Below, in pieces: positions 1 to 8,218 of a stretch of DNA of 64,000 bases. The stretch is from the NCBI RefSeq assembly GCF_900107285.1, contig NZ_FNPK01000003.1:1-64000 (forward strand), given 5' to 3'. A model generated the notes under the pieces. That model saw nothing but the letters and a program-made list of their open reading frames with translations. It did no database searches and was not told the origin of the DNA. Numbering within the stretch: position 1 is the stretch's first letter; the number at the start of each line of letters is the position of its first letter. Position numbers and translations under genes: made by a program. Source of the stretch: Acinetobacter kyonggiensis. Lineage in GTDB: Bacteria; Pseudomonadota; Gammaproteobacteria; Pseudomonadales; Moraxellaceae.

Positions 1-747
1 AAACCTGTGAGTGCATCAGATCTGAAGCTGATGCGGTGTATGGATGAGTTACATATGCAATACCCTTTTGCAGGTAGCCGTATGATGCGTGATTTGTTGA
101 ATCGTCAAGGACATCATATAGGACGACGTCATACACGTACTTTAATGAAGAAAATGGGCATTAATGCGTTATATTGCAAACCAAATTTAAGCCAGGCTAA
201 TCAAGCTCACCGCAAATATCCATATCTGCTCAAAGGATTGGCTATTCAGCGCAGTAATCAAGTGTGGTCTACGGATATAACGTATATCCCTATGGCAAAA
301 GGCTTTGTTTATTTATGTGCTGTGATTGATTGGCATAGCCGCAAGGTACTTGCGCATAGAGTATCGATTAGTATGGAGGTTACATTTTGCATAGAAACAT
401 TAAATGAAGCTATTGAAAAATATGGTCGACCTGAAATATTTAATACAGACCAAGGCAGTCAGTTTACCAGTGATGCATTTATTGATGTATTGAAATCAAA
501 TGGCATTCAAATCAGTATGGATGGTAAAGGTCGATGGGTTGATAATGTGATGGTTGAACGATTATGGCGGAGCGTTAAATATGAAGAGGTGTATCTCAAA
601 GCCTACAGCAATGTTTTGGATGCGAAGAAGCAATTAAACGCATATTTTGAATTTTATAATTTGAAACGACCTCATTCGAGTCTGGACAAAATGACTCCAG
701 ATGAGTTTTACTATGACCAGCTACCACAACAAAATAAGGTAGCTTAA
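1..747 (+). CDS. IS3-family transposase OrfB, 5' part outside window
   Basis: The frame is open from the first base, so the gene begins left of the window. It is the DDE integrase-type half of an IS3 transposase. An HTH_21-like segment (PFAGSRMMRDLL) is followed by the rve core with D in WSTDITYIP, D in FNTDQGSQFTS and E in NVMVERLWRS. The C-terminal signature YNLKRPHSSLDKMTPDEFY is typical of the family. OrfB is normally made as an OrfAB frameshift fusion, and OrfA is not in view. The catalytic residues are intact, so the element may be active. Confidence 0.93.
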   Translation, partial: KPVSASDLKLMRCMDELHMQYPFAGSRMMRDLLNRQGHHIGRRHTRTLMKKMGINALYCKPNLSQANQAHRKYPYLLKGLAIQRSNQVWSTDITYIPMAKGFVYLCAVIDWHSRKVLAHRVSISMEVTFCIETLNEAIEKYGRPEIFNTDQGSQFTSDAFIDVLKSNGIQISMDGKGRWVDNVMVERLWRSVKYEEVYLKAYSNVLDAKKQLNAYFEFYNLKRPHSSLDKMTPDEFYYDQLPQQNKVA

Positions 748-794
748 CTAGAGCAGAGTATCACTTATAAATAAGCTTTTAGTTGTTCAAACAA

Positions 795-821
795 GTGGGA
801 CCACCTCTATTGTACTGCTCA
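795..821. repeat. probable right terminal inverted repeat of the IS3 element
   Basis: About 50 bases after the transposase stop, the sequence from GTGGGACCACC to TGTACTGCTCA ends in CA. Its reverse complement begins TGAGCAGTAC, the TG...CA form of IS3-family ends. The left end is outside the window, so the repeat could not be checked against its partner. The next gene's stop codon lies two bases further on. Confidence 0.55.
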
Positions 822-822
822 A

Positions 823-1302
823 TTATGCTAAAACAATGTTTAATTTTGACAATTGTGTATTGATACTAGCGTTCATCTGATTAGCTTCTTTTTGCTTATC
901 AGATGAACGCCATAATGTATTTCGTTCCGTTTCATAGTTTGGGGCTTTTTTATCAAAAGATTTCCCTTCTTTACGACAATGCCAAACGCATTTACCGTTA
1001 GGGAGTCGTTCCCACACCCAAGCATCCACTGGTGCTTTAGACCAAAATTTTTGCAAATTCACCATACTTTGTAATTCAACTAAAGTTACTTCCTGATTTG
1101 TATGATCATTAAAATACTGCAATGCACCATCAGAACCTTCAACATCAAAGAAATCATAAGTTAAAGCTCCTTCTTTATCGGCATACAAGTATGGGCATGT
1201 ATGTGGTTTATTGTCACAGTGGTAGCCTAATTTAATGAACAACTTCCATGCTTCTAAAAATTGAGCATGGCTTTTTAATTTGATTTTTAGTGCTTGTTTC
1301 AT
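823..1302 (-). CDS. phage-associated hypothetical protein
   Basis: I do not recognise this 159-residue protein. It is soluble-looking and contains several Trp, Cys and His residues (CDNKPHTCPYLY, WVWERLPNGKCVWHCRKEG), which could bind metal. The SD sequence AAGGT lies between the stop of the upstream gene and this ATG, so the two are probably co-transcribed. The stop codon is two bases from the IS3 end, so a shortened C-terminus cannot be excluded. Confidence 0.65.
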   Translation of the reverse strand: MKQALKIKLKSHAQFLEAWKLFIKLGYHCDNKPHTCPYLYADKEGALTYDFFDVEGSDGALQYFNDHTNQEVTLVELQSMVNLQKFWSKAPVDAWVWERLPNGKCVWHCRKEGKSFDKKAPNYETERNTLWRSSDKQKEANQMNASINTQLSKLNIVLA

Positions 1303-1311
1303 AGTATTACC

Positions 1312-1833
1312 TTATATTTTGTTCGACTGTGTATTTGCCTGCTCTAACTGCTGAAGTAGCTGATCACGCTGTGTTGTCTTATCCGCTATTTCTTGATCAA
1401 GTTGCTTTTCCTGCTCCAGTTTTTCTGACAGCTGTTTAGGAATGCTATTAGACGGACGCCGTGGGATATTCACCTTTTCTTTTTTATTCTGCTGCTCAAT
1501 CTTCGGCTGTGCAGTGCGGATCAACTGGGCAACACCTGATACGGCGTTATCAAATGTCTGCTTATAATCATCACTAAAGTCACCAGATAGTACGATTTCT
1601 TTACCGTTCAGCGAAGCTTTGAATACATCTGCACTAGCGCGGGCAAATAAAGTTAATTCCTGACCACCAGCAAATAAAAATACAATCGGTGCAACACTGA
1701 TGCCGCCTTTACGCTGTACCTTCTTTACTTCTATCAGTGGGATGGATTGTCCCGATGCTTTCTCTAAAGCGCCTTTAATCTTTTGAACATACGGCGTTTG
1801 GTCTGTAATAGCTGTAAGGTTGAGATTACCCAT
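1312..1833 (-). CDS. phage-associated hypothetical protein with charged C-terminal helix
   Basis: This 173-residue protein is not recognised. It has an N-terminal alpha/beta-looking part (residues about 1-115) and a basic linker. The C-terminus is rich in Gln, Glu and Lys and should form a coiled coil. A longer reading frame exists, but the ATG at 1833 begins the compact domain. That ATG has no Shine-Dalgarno sequence. It directly follows the T-run of a strong hairpin at 1841-1860, the same arrangement as at 4852. Confidence 0.65.
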   Translation of the reverse strand: MGNLNLTAITDQTPYVQKIKGALEKASGQSIPLIEVKKVQRKGGISVAPIVFLFAGGQELTLFARASADVFKASLNGKEIVLSGDFSDDYKQTFDNAVSGVAQLIRTAQPKIEQQNKKEKVNIPRRPSNSIPKQLSEKLEQEKQLDQEIADKTTQRDQLLQQLEQANTQSNKI

Positions 1834-1860
1834 AAAAAAAGCCCTATTGTTGAATAGGGC
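1833..1860 (-). terminator. hairpin with U-tract directly abutting a start codon
   Basis: On the minus strand the 8-bp arms GCCCTATT and AATAGGGC enclose a 4-base loop. They are followed by a run of seven T and then immediately by the ATG at 1833. This is a textbook intrinsic terminator, but it occupies the place where a ribosome-binding site would be. Confidence 0.75.
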
Positions 1861-1985
1861 AATTTTGGCAAAGTGAACTATAAGAGCTTGGAGGCAGTTC
1901 CAAATAAAAAAGTTCAACTAAATTTTTAAATTGTCATATTTTTCTGTTATATAGACAAAACAATGTTTATCGGTAGTAATTTAAA

Positions 1986-2210
1986 ATGAATATTAGTGTT
2001 AAAGAAATTAATAAACATATTGAAGAATTCAAGAAAACTAAAAAGGGTCCAAACTTACTCGTTATTGGATATATGACCTACTCCAAGCTAATGAAAGATG
2101 CAAAGTTTCATGAGCACGTCACTAAAGACATAAAAGACCCAATGATTAGATATTATCGGGGTATAGAAATAAAAATGGTGACTAAGAAGCACCATTTTGA
2201 AATTAAATAG
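1986..2210 (+). CDS. small hypothetical protein, opposite strand to its neighbours
   Basis: This 74-residue, Lys-rich protein of unknown function lies as an island between leftward phage genes. A terminator-like hairpin immediately downstream (2215-2246) marks it as its own unit. No clear SD precedes the ATG. It may be a moron gene or a small DNA-binding protein, but no motif supports either idea. Confidence 0.5.
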   Translation: MNISVKEINKHIEEFKKTKKGPNLLVIGYMTYSKLMKDAKFHEHVTKDIKDPMIRYYRGIEIKMVTKKHHFEIK

Positions 2211-2214
2211 GTAA

Positions 2215-2246
2215 TAAAAAAGCCTAACAACGATGTTAGGCTTTCT
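2215..2246. terminator. bidirectional intrinsic terminator
   Basis: Arms AGCCTAAC and GTTAGGCT (8 bp) enclose a 6-base loop, with an A-run on the left and a short T-rich stretch on the right. It ends the small rightward gene and can also stop leftward transcription from the gene at 2380-2667. Confidence 0.75.
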
Positions 2247-2379
2247 CCCTTGTCTCCTTTTTGCTCAGACACAAGTCTTGCTGTTTTAAGGCAACATCTA
2301 ATTTTAAAAAATTTTTCATAAAACAGTAAATAATTCCACCAGTAATTACCACTCACATTTTCGATAATACGAACTATTA

Positions 2380-2667
2380 TTATCGTGTCTTATCCATCTT
2401 GCAGGGAAGCCATCGGTAACTATAACGGGCGTCATCGCGATTAAATGAACCATAACAATAGCCTTTCTTTTCAATTCTTTCTATAAGCTTATCTCTCTGA
2501 TCACAAGCCTTCATAGTAGAAGGATTATTACCAGATCCTCCTCTGCATTTATCATTTAAAGTTTCAGACTTTTCTATTAATTGCTGCACATCTGCAGGCG
2601 GAAAATACTTCGCATATGCTGAAGTAGTTAACAATACGCCCATGCCTAATAAAACTGCCTTAACCAT
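2380..2667 (-). CDS. small secreted cysteine-containing protein
   Basis: This 95-residue protein has a signal peptide (hydrophobic core about residues 5-15, cleavage after SAYA). The mature part carries four Cys, in KCRGG, KACDQRDKL, KKGYCYG and LPCKMD, which suggests two disulfides and a periplasmic location. The CDQRDKLIERIEKKGYCYG pattern resembles small exported proteins seen in other bacteria and prophages, but the function is unknown to me. Its ATG overlaps the end of the upstream lysozyme-domain gene by eight bases, so it is translationally coupled to it. Confidence 0.75.
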   Translation of the reverse strand: MVKAVLLGMGVLLTTSAYAKYFPPADVQQLIEKSETLNDKCRGGSGNNPSTMKACDQRDKLIERIEKKGYCYGSFNRDDARYSYRWLPCKMDKTR

Positions 2668-4852
2668 TCCACATATCCCCCATTCCTAAACCACCTGTAA
2701 TAGCATGAGCCAATAATCTATCGCTCACATTTTGATTAATATTACCACTATTTTGATTAACAACAACGACTTGCTGAGGGCTTGGAGATGTTAGGTATTC
2801 TTTAGCTGGTTCTATCTGAGTATTAATCTTAGGCGGTGTAAATGTAGAAGCTAAGGAGTTTGTTCGAGTAACTGCAGGAACTTCAGCATTTCTGGATGCA
2901 ATTGCAGATGCAGTATTATTTTTTGCACTATTTACGATTGATGCGGCTTGGTTACTAACTGGCGATTTTGAACTAGCAGACTGTTTTCTCTTATTTAAAA
3001 TCTCTTCACTGGCCTTACGCATAGCCTCAACACCTCCATGACGAGCTTTATTTAAACCATCACCGTCATAGTTGCCAACGCCACGTGCATTTTTCACGCC
3101 TGCCCATTGTTGAGAAGTTTTGTTTGCTAGGGCAACACCATTTTTAGTTTCGATCCACTTGTCTAGCTGTTTCTTCCCACCAGCATAGTGAATTGCCAGC
3201 TTATCTTGGTTCTCTGCGTTAAATATATCACTGTCTTTAAAACCTGCTTGCTCAGCCATTTTCGCAAATGCGCCTTTATTCCAAATATTCTGATATCGCC
3301 CTGCCCCTGTTGACTTTGATCCTGCTTTAATCAATTGCTTTTGATATGCCTTAACCTCACCAAAAGTCATTTGTGAAATTGGTTTAGGTGGTCTAATCGG
3401 GGCACCACTATAGACTGCATCATATCCAGATGTACCAAATGCCCCTTTGGTTGATTCTCCTCGAGCAATCTCATCTAATATTGGTGCATATTCACTCGCT
3501 GAAAATGAATTTAAAGACGCTCCACCAAACTGCGCAGGCTCATCTAATCCCTGTCCGCCGTATTGTTTACGAAATAAGAGTGACGTACCGCTACTGTTAC
3601 CCGATAGCTTTTGTTTTATCCAGTCATAGCCATCTTTAATTAAACTGGTACTCTGACCAACTGGCGTTAGATTAAAAGCCTTAGTCGCTAAATCTATAAA
3701 ACTGTCCCAACCAGCCTTTAAGATACCGGGTAAATCTGCTGCCTTTAAGCTGTCTGTCCATTCCTTAAAATACGGCGCTACAGTACTGCCCAGCTTATCT
3801 CCAATCCAAGCGCCCGCCATACCACCGATAAGTGTTCCTACAGGTCCAAGCAAACTTCCAGCAATAGCGCCTATTGTTCCACCTGCAAGACTACCTACCG
3901 TACCGCCTTTCTCTTTGGTACTCTGACTTTTCCAATCACTGAATGACAATGCAGTAAGTAAAGCCCCAATGACTGGCAACCCTTTACCAAATTTCAGTAA
4001 TTTAGTTAAACCTTTACCACCTTTGCCAAATAAGCCGCCTAATAGACCACCTAAAAGGCCACCACCAGCCCCCAAAAGTTTACCAATACCACCCAGCAAT
4101 CCACCTCTTGAAGCCAAGTTGTCAGCAATCTTTTGAAGCATCTTAATCTGCTTCTTATTGTGTTCGCTTTCTTCCTTAGGCAATGGCTCACTGCGTTTAC
4201 GGCTCTTCATCAAACCGGACAAAGGACGCAGCATAAAGCCAGCCACGCGTTTAACTGGTGAAAGTACCGTTGCCACTTCATTGATAGCATCAACAGTCGG
4301 ATCTATGCCTTGAGGGGTGCTATTCAAGCCATTTGTTATCGCCGTACTGAGCGTTTGAGTAATTTTACCTAAGGCTGATCCACTCTCTTGGCCAGAGCCA
4401 ATAAACCGCCCATTTGCATCCCGCTGGCGGTCTGATCCCAGTTCACGCGCAATGCTTTCCTGTGAATCAATTGTGACTGAATCATTCTGTATTGTTGACC
4501 GTTTTGGTTTCGCTTTTGAATTAGATGACTGTACTGATTCAGAGACTAGATCTTCTACTGTTTCTAATAATTGATTTATGGCAGTTGTAGCCTGTCTTTG
4601 TTCTCGGATCAAATCCTCTGAATTAACCGGCTCACGTTGTGCATCAATCAATGCCTGTGCTAATGCGCTCAGTTTAGGCTGAGAAGGTTCATGCTGATAC
4701 TGCTGGCTTTCTCTGGCTTTTAAAGCCTGTTCAAGCAGATTGATAATCTGCTCTACATTCTTGTCAATCTTGGCTACATCACGGCCAGTCTTTTTCAAGC
4801 CAATCAGAAAACCTAGCTCATCATATTGCAAACCACTTGCAGATTGAGACAT
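2660..4852 (-). CDS. large phage protein with glycine-zipper segments and lambda-R-like lysozyme domain
   Basis: In this 730-residue protein, residues 1-130 are helical and Gln-rich. Residues about 245-360 are very rich in Gly, Ala and Leu (GGLLGGLLGGLFG, GGTIGAIAGSLLGP), as in membrane-inserting or tape-measure-like segments. Residues about 460-615 form a lysozyme-superfamily domain, with LDEIARGES at about 463-471 (candidate catalytic Glu) and GAGRYQN at about 515. The latter resembles the AGRYQ motif of lambda R/GH104 transglycosylases. A virion-associated peptidoglycan hydrolase or ejection protein is the best reading. A structural gene here, without head genes nearby, is unusual. Confidence 0.7.
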   Translation of the reverse strand: MSQSASGLQYDELGFLIGLKKTGRDVAKIDKNVEQIINLLEQALKARESQQYQHEPSQPKLSALAQALIDAQREPVNSEDLIREQRQATTAINQLLETVEDLVSESVQSSNSKAKPKRSTIQNDSVTIDSQESIARELGSDRQRDANGRFIGSGQESGSALGKITQTLSTAITNGLNSTPQGIDPTVDAINEVATVLSPVKRVAGFMLRPLSGLMKSRKRSEPLPKEESEHNKKQIKMLQKIADNLASRGGLLGGIGKLLGAGGGLLGGLLGGLFGKGGKGLTKLLKFGKGLPVIGALLTALSFSDWKSQSTKEKGGTVGSLAGGTIGAIAGSLLGPVGTLIGGMAGAWIGDKLGSTVAPYFKEWTDSLKAADLPGILKAGWDSFIDLATKAFNLTPVGQSTSLIKDGYDWIKQKLSGNSSGTSLLFRKQYGGQGLDEPAQFGGASLNSFSASEYAPILDEIARGESTKGAFGTSGYDAVYSGAPIRPPKPISQMTFGEVKAYQKQLIKAGSKSTGAGRYQNIWNKGAFAKMAEQAGFKDSDIFNAENQDKLAIHYAGGKKQLDKWIETKNGVALANKTSQQWAGVKNARGVGNYDGDGLNKARHGGVEAMRKASEEILNKRKQSASSKSPVSNQAASIVNSAKNNTASAIASRNAEVPAVTRTNSLASTFTPPKINTQIEPAKEYLTSPSPQQVVVVNQNSGNINQNVSDRLLAHAITGGLGMGDMWNG

Positions 4853-4884
4853 AAAAAAATCACCCTATTTTATATAAGGTGATT
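4853..4884 (-). terminator. second hairpin with U-tract abutting a start codon
   Basis: On the minus strand AATCACC pairs with GGTGATT around a 13-base loop. A run of T then leads straight into the ATG at 4852. No SD is present. The geometry matches 1833-1860 although the stem sequences differ. Confidence 0.65.
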
Positions 4885-4934
4885 GTGATGTATTGGCAGT
4901 GGCTGATTGAATGTCAGTTCCACGTGCAATTAAT

Positions 4935-5522
4935 CTATCTATACCTTTTATTTCCACCCGAAGTAATACAATAAATCCCGCCTCTTGGACCTACACAATT
5001 ACTAATGCCCGAGCATGGACAACTTCCACTAGATAATCCAGCCGATGATTTAGCTTGATTACTAGACTTAAATGAGCTCGTCCTGTTGGTATTTAATGGG
5101 AGTTTACTTGAATAAGATGAATAGGAATTCTGAACTGAATTTATATAGCAACTACTACCAGTACAAAGAAGCTTGGATGAAACCCATTTTGGAGCTTCAT
5201 TTTCCTTGGATATTCTTTCCCATTCGCCTTTTCTGTCATAAATAAGAACCTGCTTTCCACGCTTTAAATATCCAATAATTCTTCCATCAACTGGAGCATT
5301 TCTAATATTAATTTTTTCTGTATTCACATACTTATTTGCTATGGGATAAAATTCGTCTTTTGAAGAGTCCACTGTTTGCGAATCTTGAAGAGAATTAAAT
5401 TCGCTATATATATCTGCTGATAGCGTTTTAGTAAGTTGTTCAATTCTATCTTGAGATATTTCTCCAAAAGTCGCAGTTGAAAGCCCTAGCAACATAAAAA
5501 ACCCAAAAATCATATTTTTCAT
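4935..5522 (-). CDS. secreted SH3-domain protein
   Basis: This 195-residue protein has a signal peptide (hydrophobic residues 5-17, cleavage near TFG). A bacterial SH3 domain at about 65-115 is recognisable from NIRNAPVDGRIIGYLKRGKQV and WERISKENEAPKWVSSKLL. A Ser-rich linker leads to a Cys tail (CPCSGISNCVGPRGGIYCIT), a motif I associate with exported cell-wall or DNA-interacting proteins. It is probably periplasmic. A strong SD (GGGGGGAGG) precedes the ATG. It may be a lysogenic-conversion gene. Confidence 0.75.
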   Translation of the reverse strand: MKNMIFGFFMLLGLSTATFGEISQDRIEQLTKTLSADIYSEFNSLQDSQTVDSSKDEFYPIANKYVNTEKINIRNAPVDGRIIGYLKRGKQVLIYDRKGEWERISKENEAPKWVSSKLLCTGSSCYINSVQNSYSSYSSKLPLNTNRTSSFKSSNQAKSSAGLSSGSCPCSGISNCVGPRGGIYCITSGGNKRYR

Positions 5523-5570
5523 GCACCTCCCCCCTTCTTTAAATTATCACAACATACTAATTATTAGATT

Positions 5571-5594
5571 AAAAAACCACCCGCAGGTGGTTTT
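5571..5594 (-). terminator. intrinsic terminator
   Basis: AAAACCACC pairs with GGTGGTTTT (9 bp, loop of 4), followed on the minus strand by T-rich sequence. It separates the gene at 5611-5838 from the SH3 gene. Confidence 0.8.
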
Positions 5595-5610
5595 GACTGA
5601 AATTCACAGA

Positions 5611-5838
5611 TTAAATTGAATATATCTTTTTATTTTTGGGATGGTGAAAGCAACTATCTAAGGTTAATTTAATTACCTGCCCATCAATAATAACTTTATT
5701 TGATGGTTGATATATATTTCCATCAATACTTGAATCTAAATTATGATTAATTTTTAATTCATAAATCCTATTAATTATGACAGTATCTCCATCATCATTA
5801 GATGCGGTAACTTCTTCAAGCCTGTAGTGATTAGACAT
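5611..5838 (-). CDS. small hypothetical protein
   Basis: This acidic, beta-rich 75-residue protein has no recognised domain. A good SD (AAGGGGA) lies six bases before the ATG, and a terminator follows the stop, so it appears to be a single-gene unit in the prophage. Confidence 0.6.
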   Translation of the reverse strand: MSNHYRLEEVTASNDDGDTVIINRIYELKINHNLDSSIDGNIYQPSNKVIIDGQVIKLTLDSCFHHPKNKKIYSI

Positions 5839-6199
5839 AAAAATCCCCTTTTCAAAATACTAAAAATATTAAATCATCAATAAATTAATTTATTATGAAA
5901 CTCATCACAGCTAATTTCTAATATTTTTATCGAATATTTATTACAAGAAATATTTCAAACACTTTGCTTTTTTTAATTTTCACACAATATTGCTTAGAGC
6001 TTTCATAATTTATCTTTATACAAAAAAAGCCCAAACACGAATGAATGGGCCGAAACTAAAACAGTTTAAAAGTATTAGAAACTACAGCTAGTTTCTGGAG
6101 GGTATTTTTAACACTAATCAAATGATTAACAGTGGCAAAATATACCATAATAATAATTAAGCAAAATTATTAGCTCTAATTAATAGTTTATTTAAAAAG
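5839..6199. other. AT-rich gene-free interval left of the IS30 copy
   Basis: No credible gene is seen in about 360 bases. Two structures are visible. At 6022-6050 a GCCCA/TGGGC stem with seven A on its left is a weak leftward terminator. At 6078-6097 AGAAACT pairs with AGTTTCT around six bases. The remainder is plain AT-rich sequence. Confidence 0.6.
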
Positions 6200-7268
6200 G
6201 CGGATTCAAGCGGCAAGTGCAACAGTATAAAAACCAGCCATAACATCACTGGGCGTATACCATCCCAGTGTCTTTCTGGGGCGATTATTTAGAGCAGATT
6301 CTATCTGTTCTATCCGTTCTTTTGAAACATCATCAAACGATGAGGATTTTGGCAGATATTGCCTGATCAGACCATTGCTATTTTCATTTCTGGCACGTTG
6401 AATCGACTTGTACGGATCTGCAAAGTAAGTTTCTATACCTGCTTCCTTTATCCGCCAATGCTCTGAGAATTCCTTGCCATTATCAAAGGTCACACTATAT
6501 GCATGACTGTGGCGCAAACACTCTAAAGCACACGTGATCGTTTTAGCTGAGGTTCTAGTTTTCCCCAAATGAGCGATATGTAGATACAGACTCTTGCGAT
6601 CAACCAGGGTTAATAATGCCCCCTTATGATTCTTGCCTATCACGGTATCACCTTCAAAATCACCAAGACGTTGACGCTTGTCTATGATCTCGTCGCGACA
6701 GTGAATGCTTGTTCTATCAACCAGTTGGCCTCTACGGTCTGTGTTTTTATAACCCCGCTTGCGATAGGTTTTCTGGTGTCTTAAATGTTGATGCAGTTCT
6801 CCACCCTTAGATTTATCCTGATAGATGTACTGATAGATCCACTCATGTGATGGGACATCTAGCCAGCCGCGTTGTTTCAATGCCCCGGAAATCTGTTCAG
6901 GCGACCAATCCAGAGCAATCAGATAACGGATGTAAAATATGGCGAAGTCTGTCATCTGAGATGAAGAACGGTATCGTCGTTGACTTGAAAACCGATCAGC
7001 CTGTTTAGCCCGATAGCCGCGTTCCCCTGTATTCCTTTTGATCTCACGATAGAGGGTTGATCTGGAACGACCAAGCTCTCTGGAAAGAGTAGAGATTGAA
7101 GATTTACTTTTCAAGGCAGCATAAATTTCGTATCTTTCTTCTTGAGAAAGTTGGGTGTATTGCTTCATTGTGTGCTTTCCAATTGCGAGTTGAAAAAGTC
7201 TAATGATTCTAATACACCTAACTTTTTCAACTAACTACAAATGTGTCGCACTTGGGATTTGAATCCGC
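6200..7268 (-). mobile_element. IS30-family insertion sequence, complete
   Basis: Imperfect terminal inverted repeats start GCGGATTCAA on the left (from 6200) and read TTGAATCCGC on the right (ending 7268). Further in they share AAGTGC and ACA. The element is about 1.07 kb and holds one transposase gene. AAA on each side, one base outside the repeats, is compatible with a short target duplication. It sits in a non-coding gap and does not split a recognisable gene. Confidence 0.85.
6206..7168 (-). CDS. IS30-family transposase
   Basis: This 320-residue DDE transposase has an N-terminal HTH (YTQLSQEERYEIYAAL and ISTLSRELGRSRSTLYREI, residues about 4-45). The catalytic core has Asp in DFEGDTVIG (about 172), Asp in TFDNGKEF (about 226) and Glu in ARNENSNGLIRQYLPK (about 261). 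The C-terminal NNRPRKTLGWYTPSDV motif is characteristic. Length and motifs are complete, so it is probably functional. Confidence 0.97.
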   Translation of the reverse strand: MKQYTQLSQEERYEIYAALKSKSSISTLSRELGRSRSTLYREIKRNTGERGYRAKQADRFSSQRRYRSSSQMTDFAIFYIRYLIALDWSPEQISGALKQRGWLDVPSHEWIYQYIYQDKSKGGELHQHLRHQKTYRKRGYKNTDRRGQLVDRTSIHCRDEIIDKRQRLGDFEGDTVIGKNHKGALLTLVDRKSLYLHIAHLGKTRTSAKTITCALECLRHSHAYSVTFDNGKEFSEHWRIKEAGIETYFADPYKSIQRARNENSNGLIRQYLPKSSSFDDVSKERIEQIESALNNRPRKTLGWYTPSDVMAGFYTVALAA

Positions 7269-7354
7269 GAAAATATTAAATGACCCAATTTTTATTACTA
7301 TATTAATTTTAAAGTCGCTAATTAAAAGATCACTACGGAATATCTATGTGAGTA

Positions 7355-8215
7355 TTAATGAACATCCGTCCCATCTATAACCGTTATCCCATCATCGTCT
7401 ACTTCACCCGCCTCAATGATTTCAAGCTTACGCTGGAATGCCGCACGTTTACCTTCTTTCATCTTCGCTTTGGCTTCCTCTAGTTTTCTTTCAGCATCTG
7501 AGACAACAGCTGTACGCCGTGCCTGTACTTCTGATAGGTCTTTAAGATCTTCCTGCTCGAAGCCCCAGAACAAGGCTTCAGATCGGGCAATATTCGTTAG
7601 GGTAATACTCTGCTTTACATTCAACTCAACAATTTGACTAATCAGCCCCATCTTAAACTTTACATTCTTAATCACCCATTCAGTTTCTTCAGTTATTGCG
7701 CCACTTATATCGATCTGCAATATTTCATCGCGGATATGGATCACACTATCAATTGTGTCACCTGCTAACTCGCCCAAACTCGCCAATCGATTGCGGTTTT
7801 TCCTGATAATGGTCGCTGCTGAAAGTTTGTTTTTATGAATGCGGTCATCGCTATATGATTTCTCATCACTTTGACTAGTAAAAGCAGGTGAAAATGACGG
7901 ATTTTTGACGTCGTTTTCAGTGCTATTTTTATCTTTACTATCATCAGCTTGAGAGTTTTTCCGACCAGTCTTTTGACTAGTCATTTTTTTGATCTCATTA
8001 TTGAGCTCACGGGCACTCTTTTTGACTAGTGATTTAGTCCTCTTCTTCCATTTTTCAGCTAATGCTTTACGGCGTACAACCGATGCTGATGGCATTTCAC
8101 AGCCCAGTTCTTCAGCAACCAAATCTACCAGCTGCTGCCATGTCATTTTAGGAGATGTTTCAAACACCTCCTTTAATCGATCCCAAACCTCTTGGGAATA
8201 AGATTGCACAGCCAT
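7355..8215 (-). CDS. phage protein with N-terminal HTH, possible terminase small subunit
   Basis: This 286-residue protein begins with a helix-turn-helix-like stretch (TWQQLVDLVAEELGCEMPSASVVRRKALAEKWKKR, residues about 25-58). A low-complexity Lys/Ser/Asp linker follows, then a helical C-terminus ending in an acidic tail. A small terminase subunit or other DNA-binding packaging protein would fit its position at the end of the replication operon. No large subunit is found beside it, so the name is a guess. It is three bases downstream of the XRE-regulator gene. Confidence 0.5.
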   Translation of the reverse strand: MAVQSYSQEVWDRLKEVFETSPKMTWQQLVDLVAEELGCEMPSASVVRRKALAEKWKKRTKSLVKKSARELNNEIKKMTSQKTGRKNSQADDSKDKNSTENDVKNPSFSPAFTSQSDEKSYSDDRIHKNKLSAATIIRKNRNRLASLGELAGDTIDSVIHIRDEILQIDISGAITEETEWVIKNVKFKMGLISQIVELNVKQSITLTNIARSEALFWGFEQEDLKDLSEVQARRTAVVSDAERKLEEAKAKMKEGKRAAFQRKLEIIEAGEVDDDGITVIDGTDVH

Positions 8216-8218
8216 AAA

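Noticed and set aside
2153..2356. Leftward 67-codon frame
   Set aside because: It overlaps the terminator at 2215-2246 and the small rightward gene, and has no SD.
6200..7268. IS30-mediated deletion as the cause of the missing head genes
   Set aside because: The bases on each side are compatible with a short AAA target duplication, which points to a simple insertion into a gap rather than a deletion endpoint.
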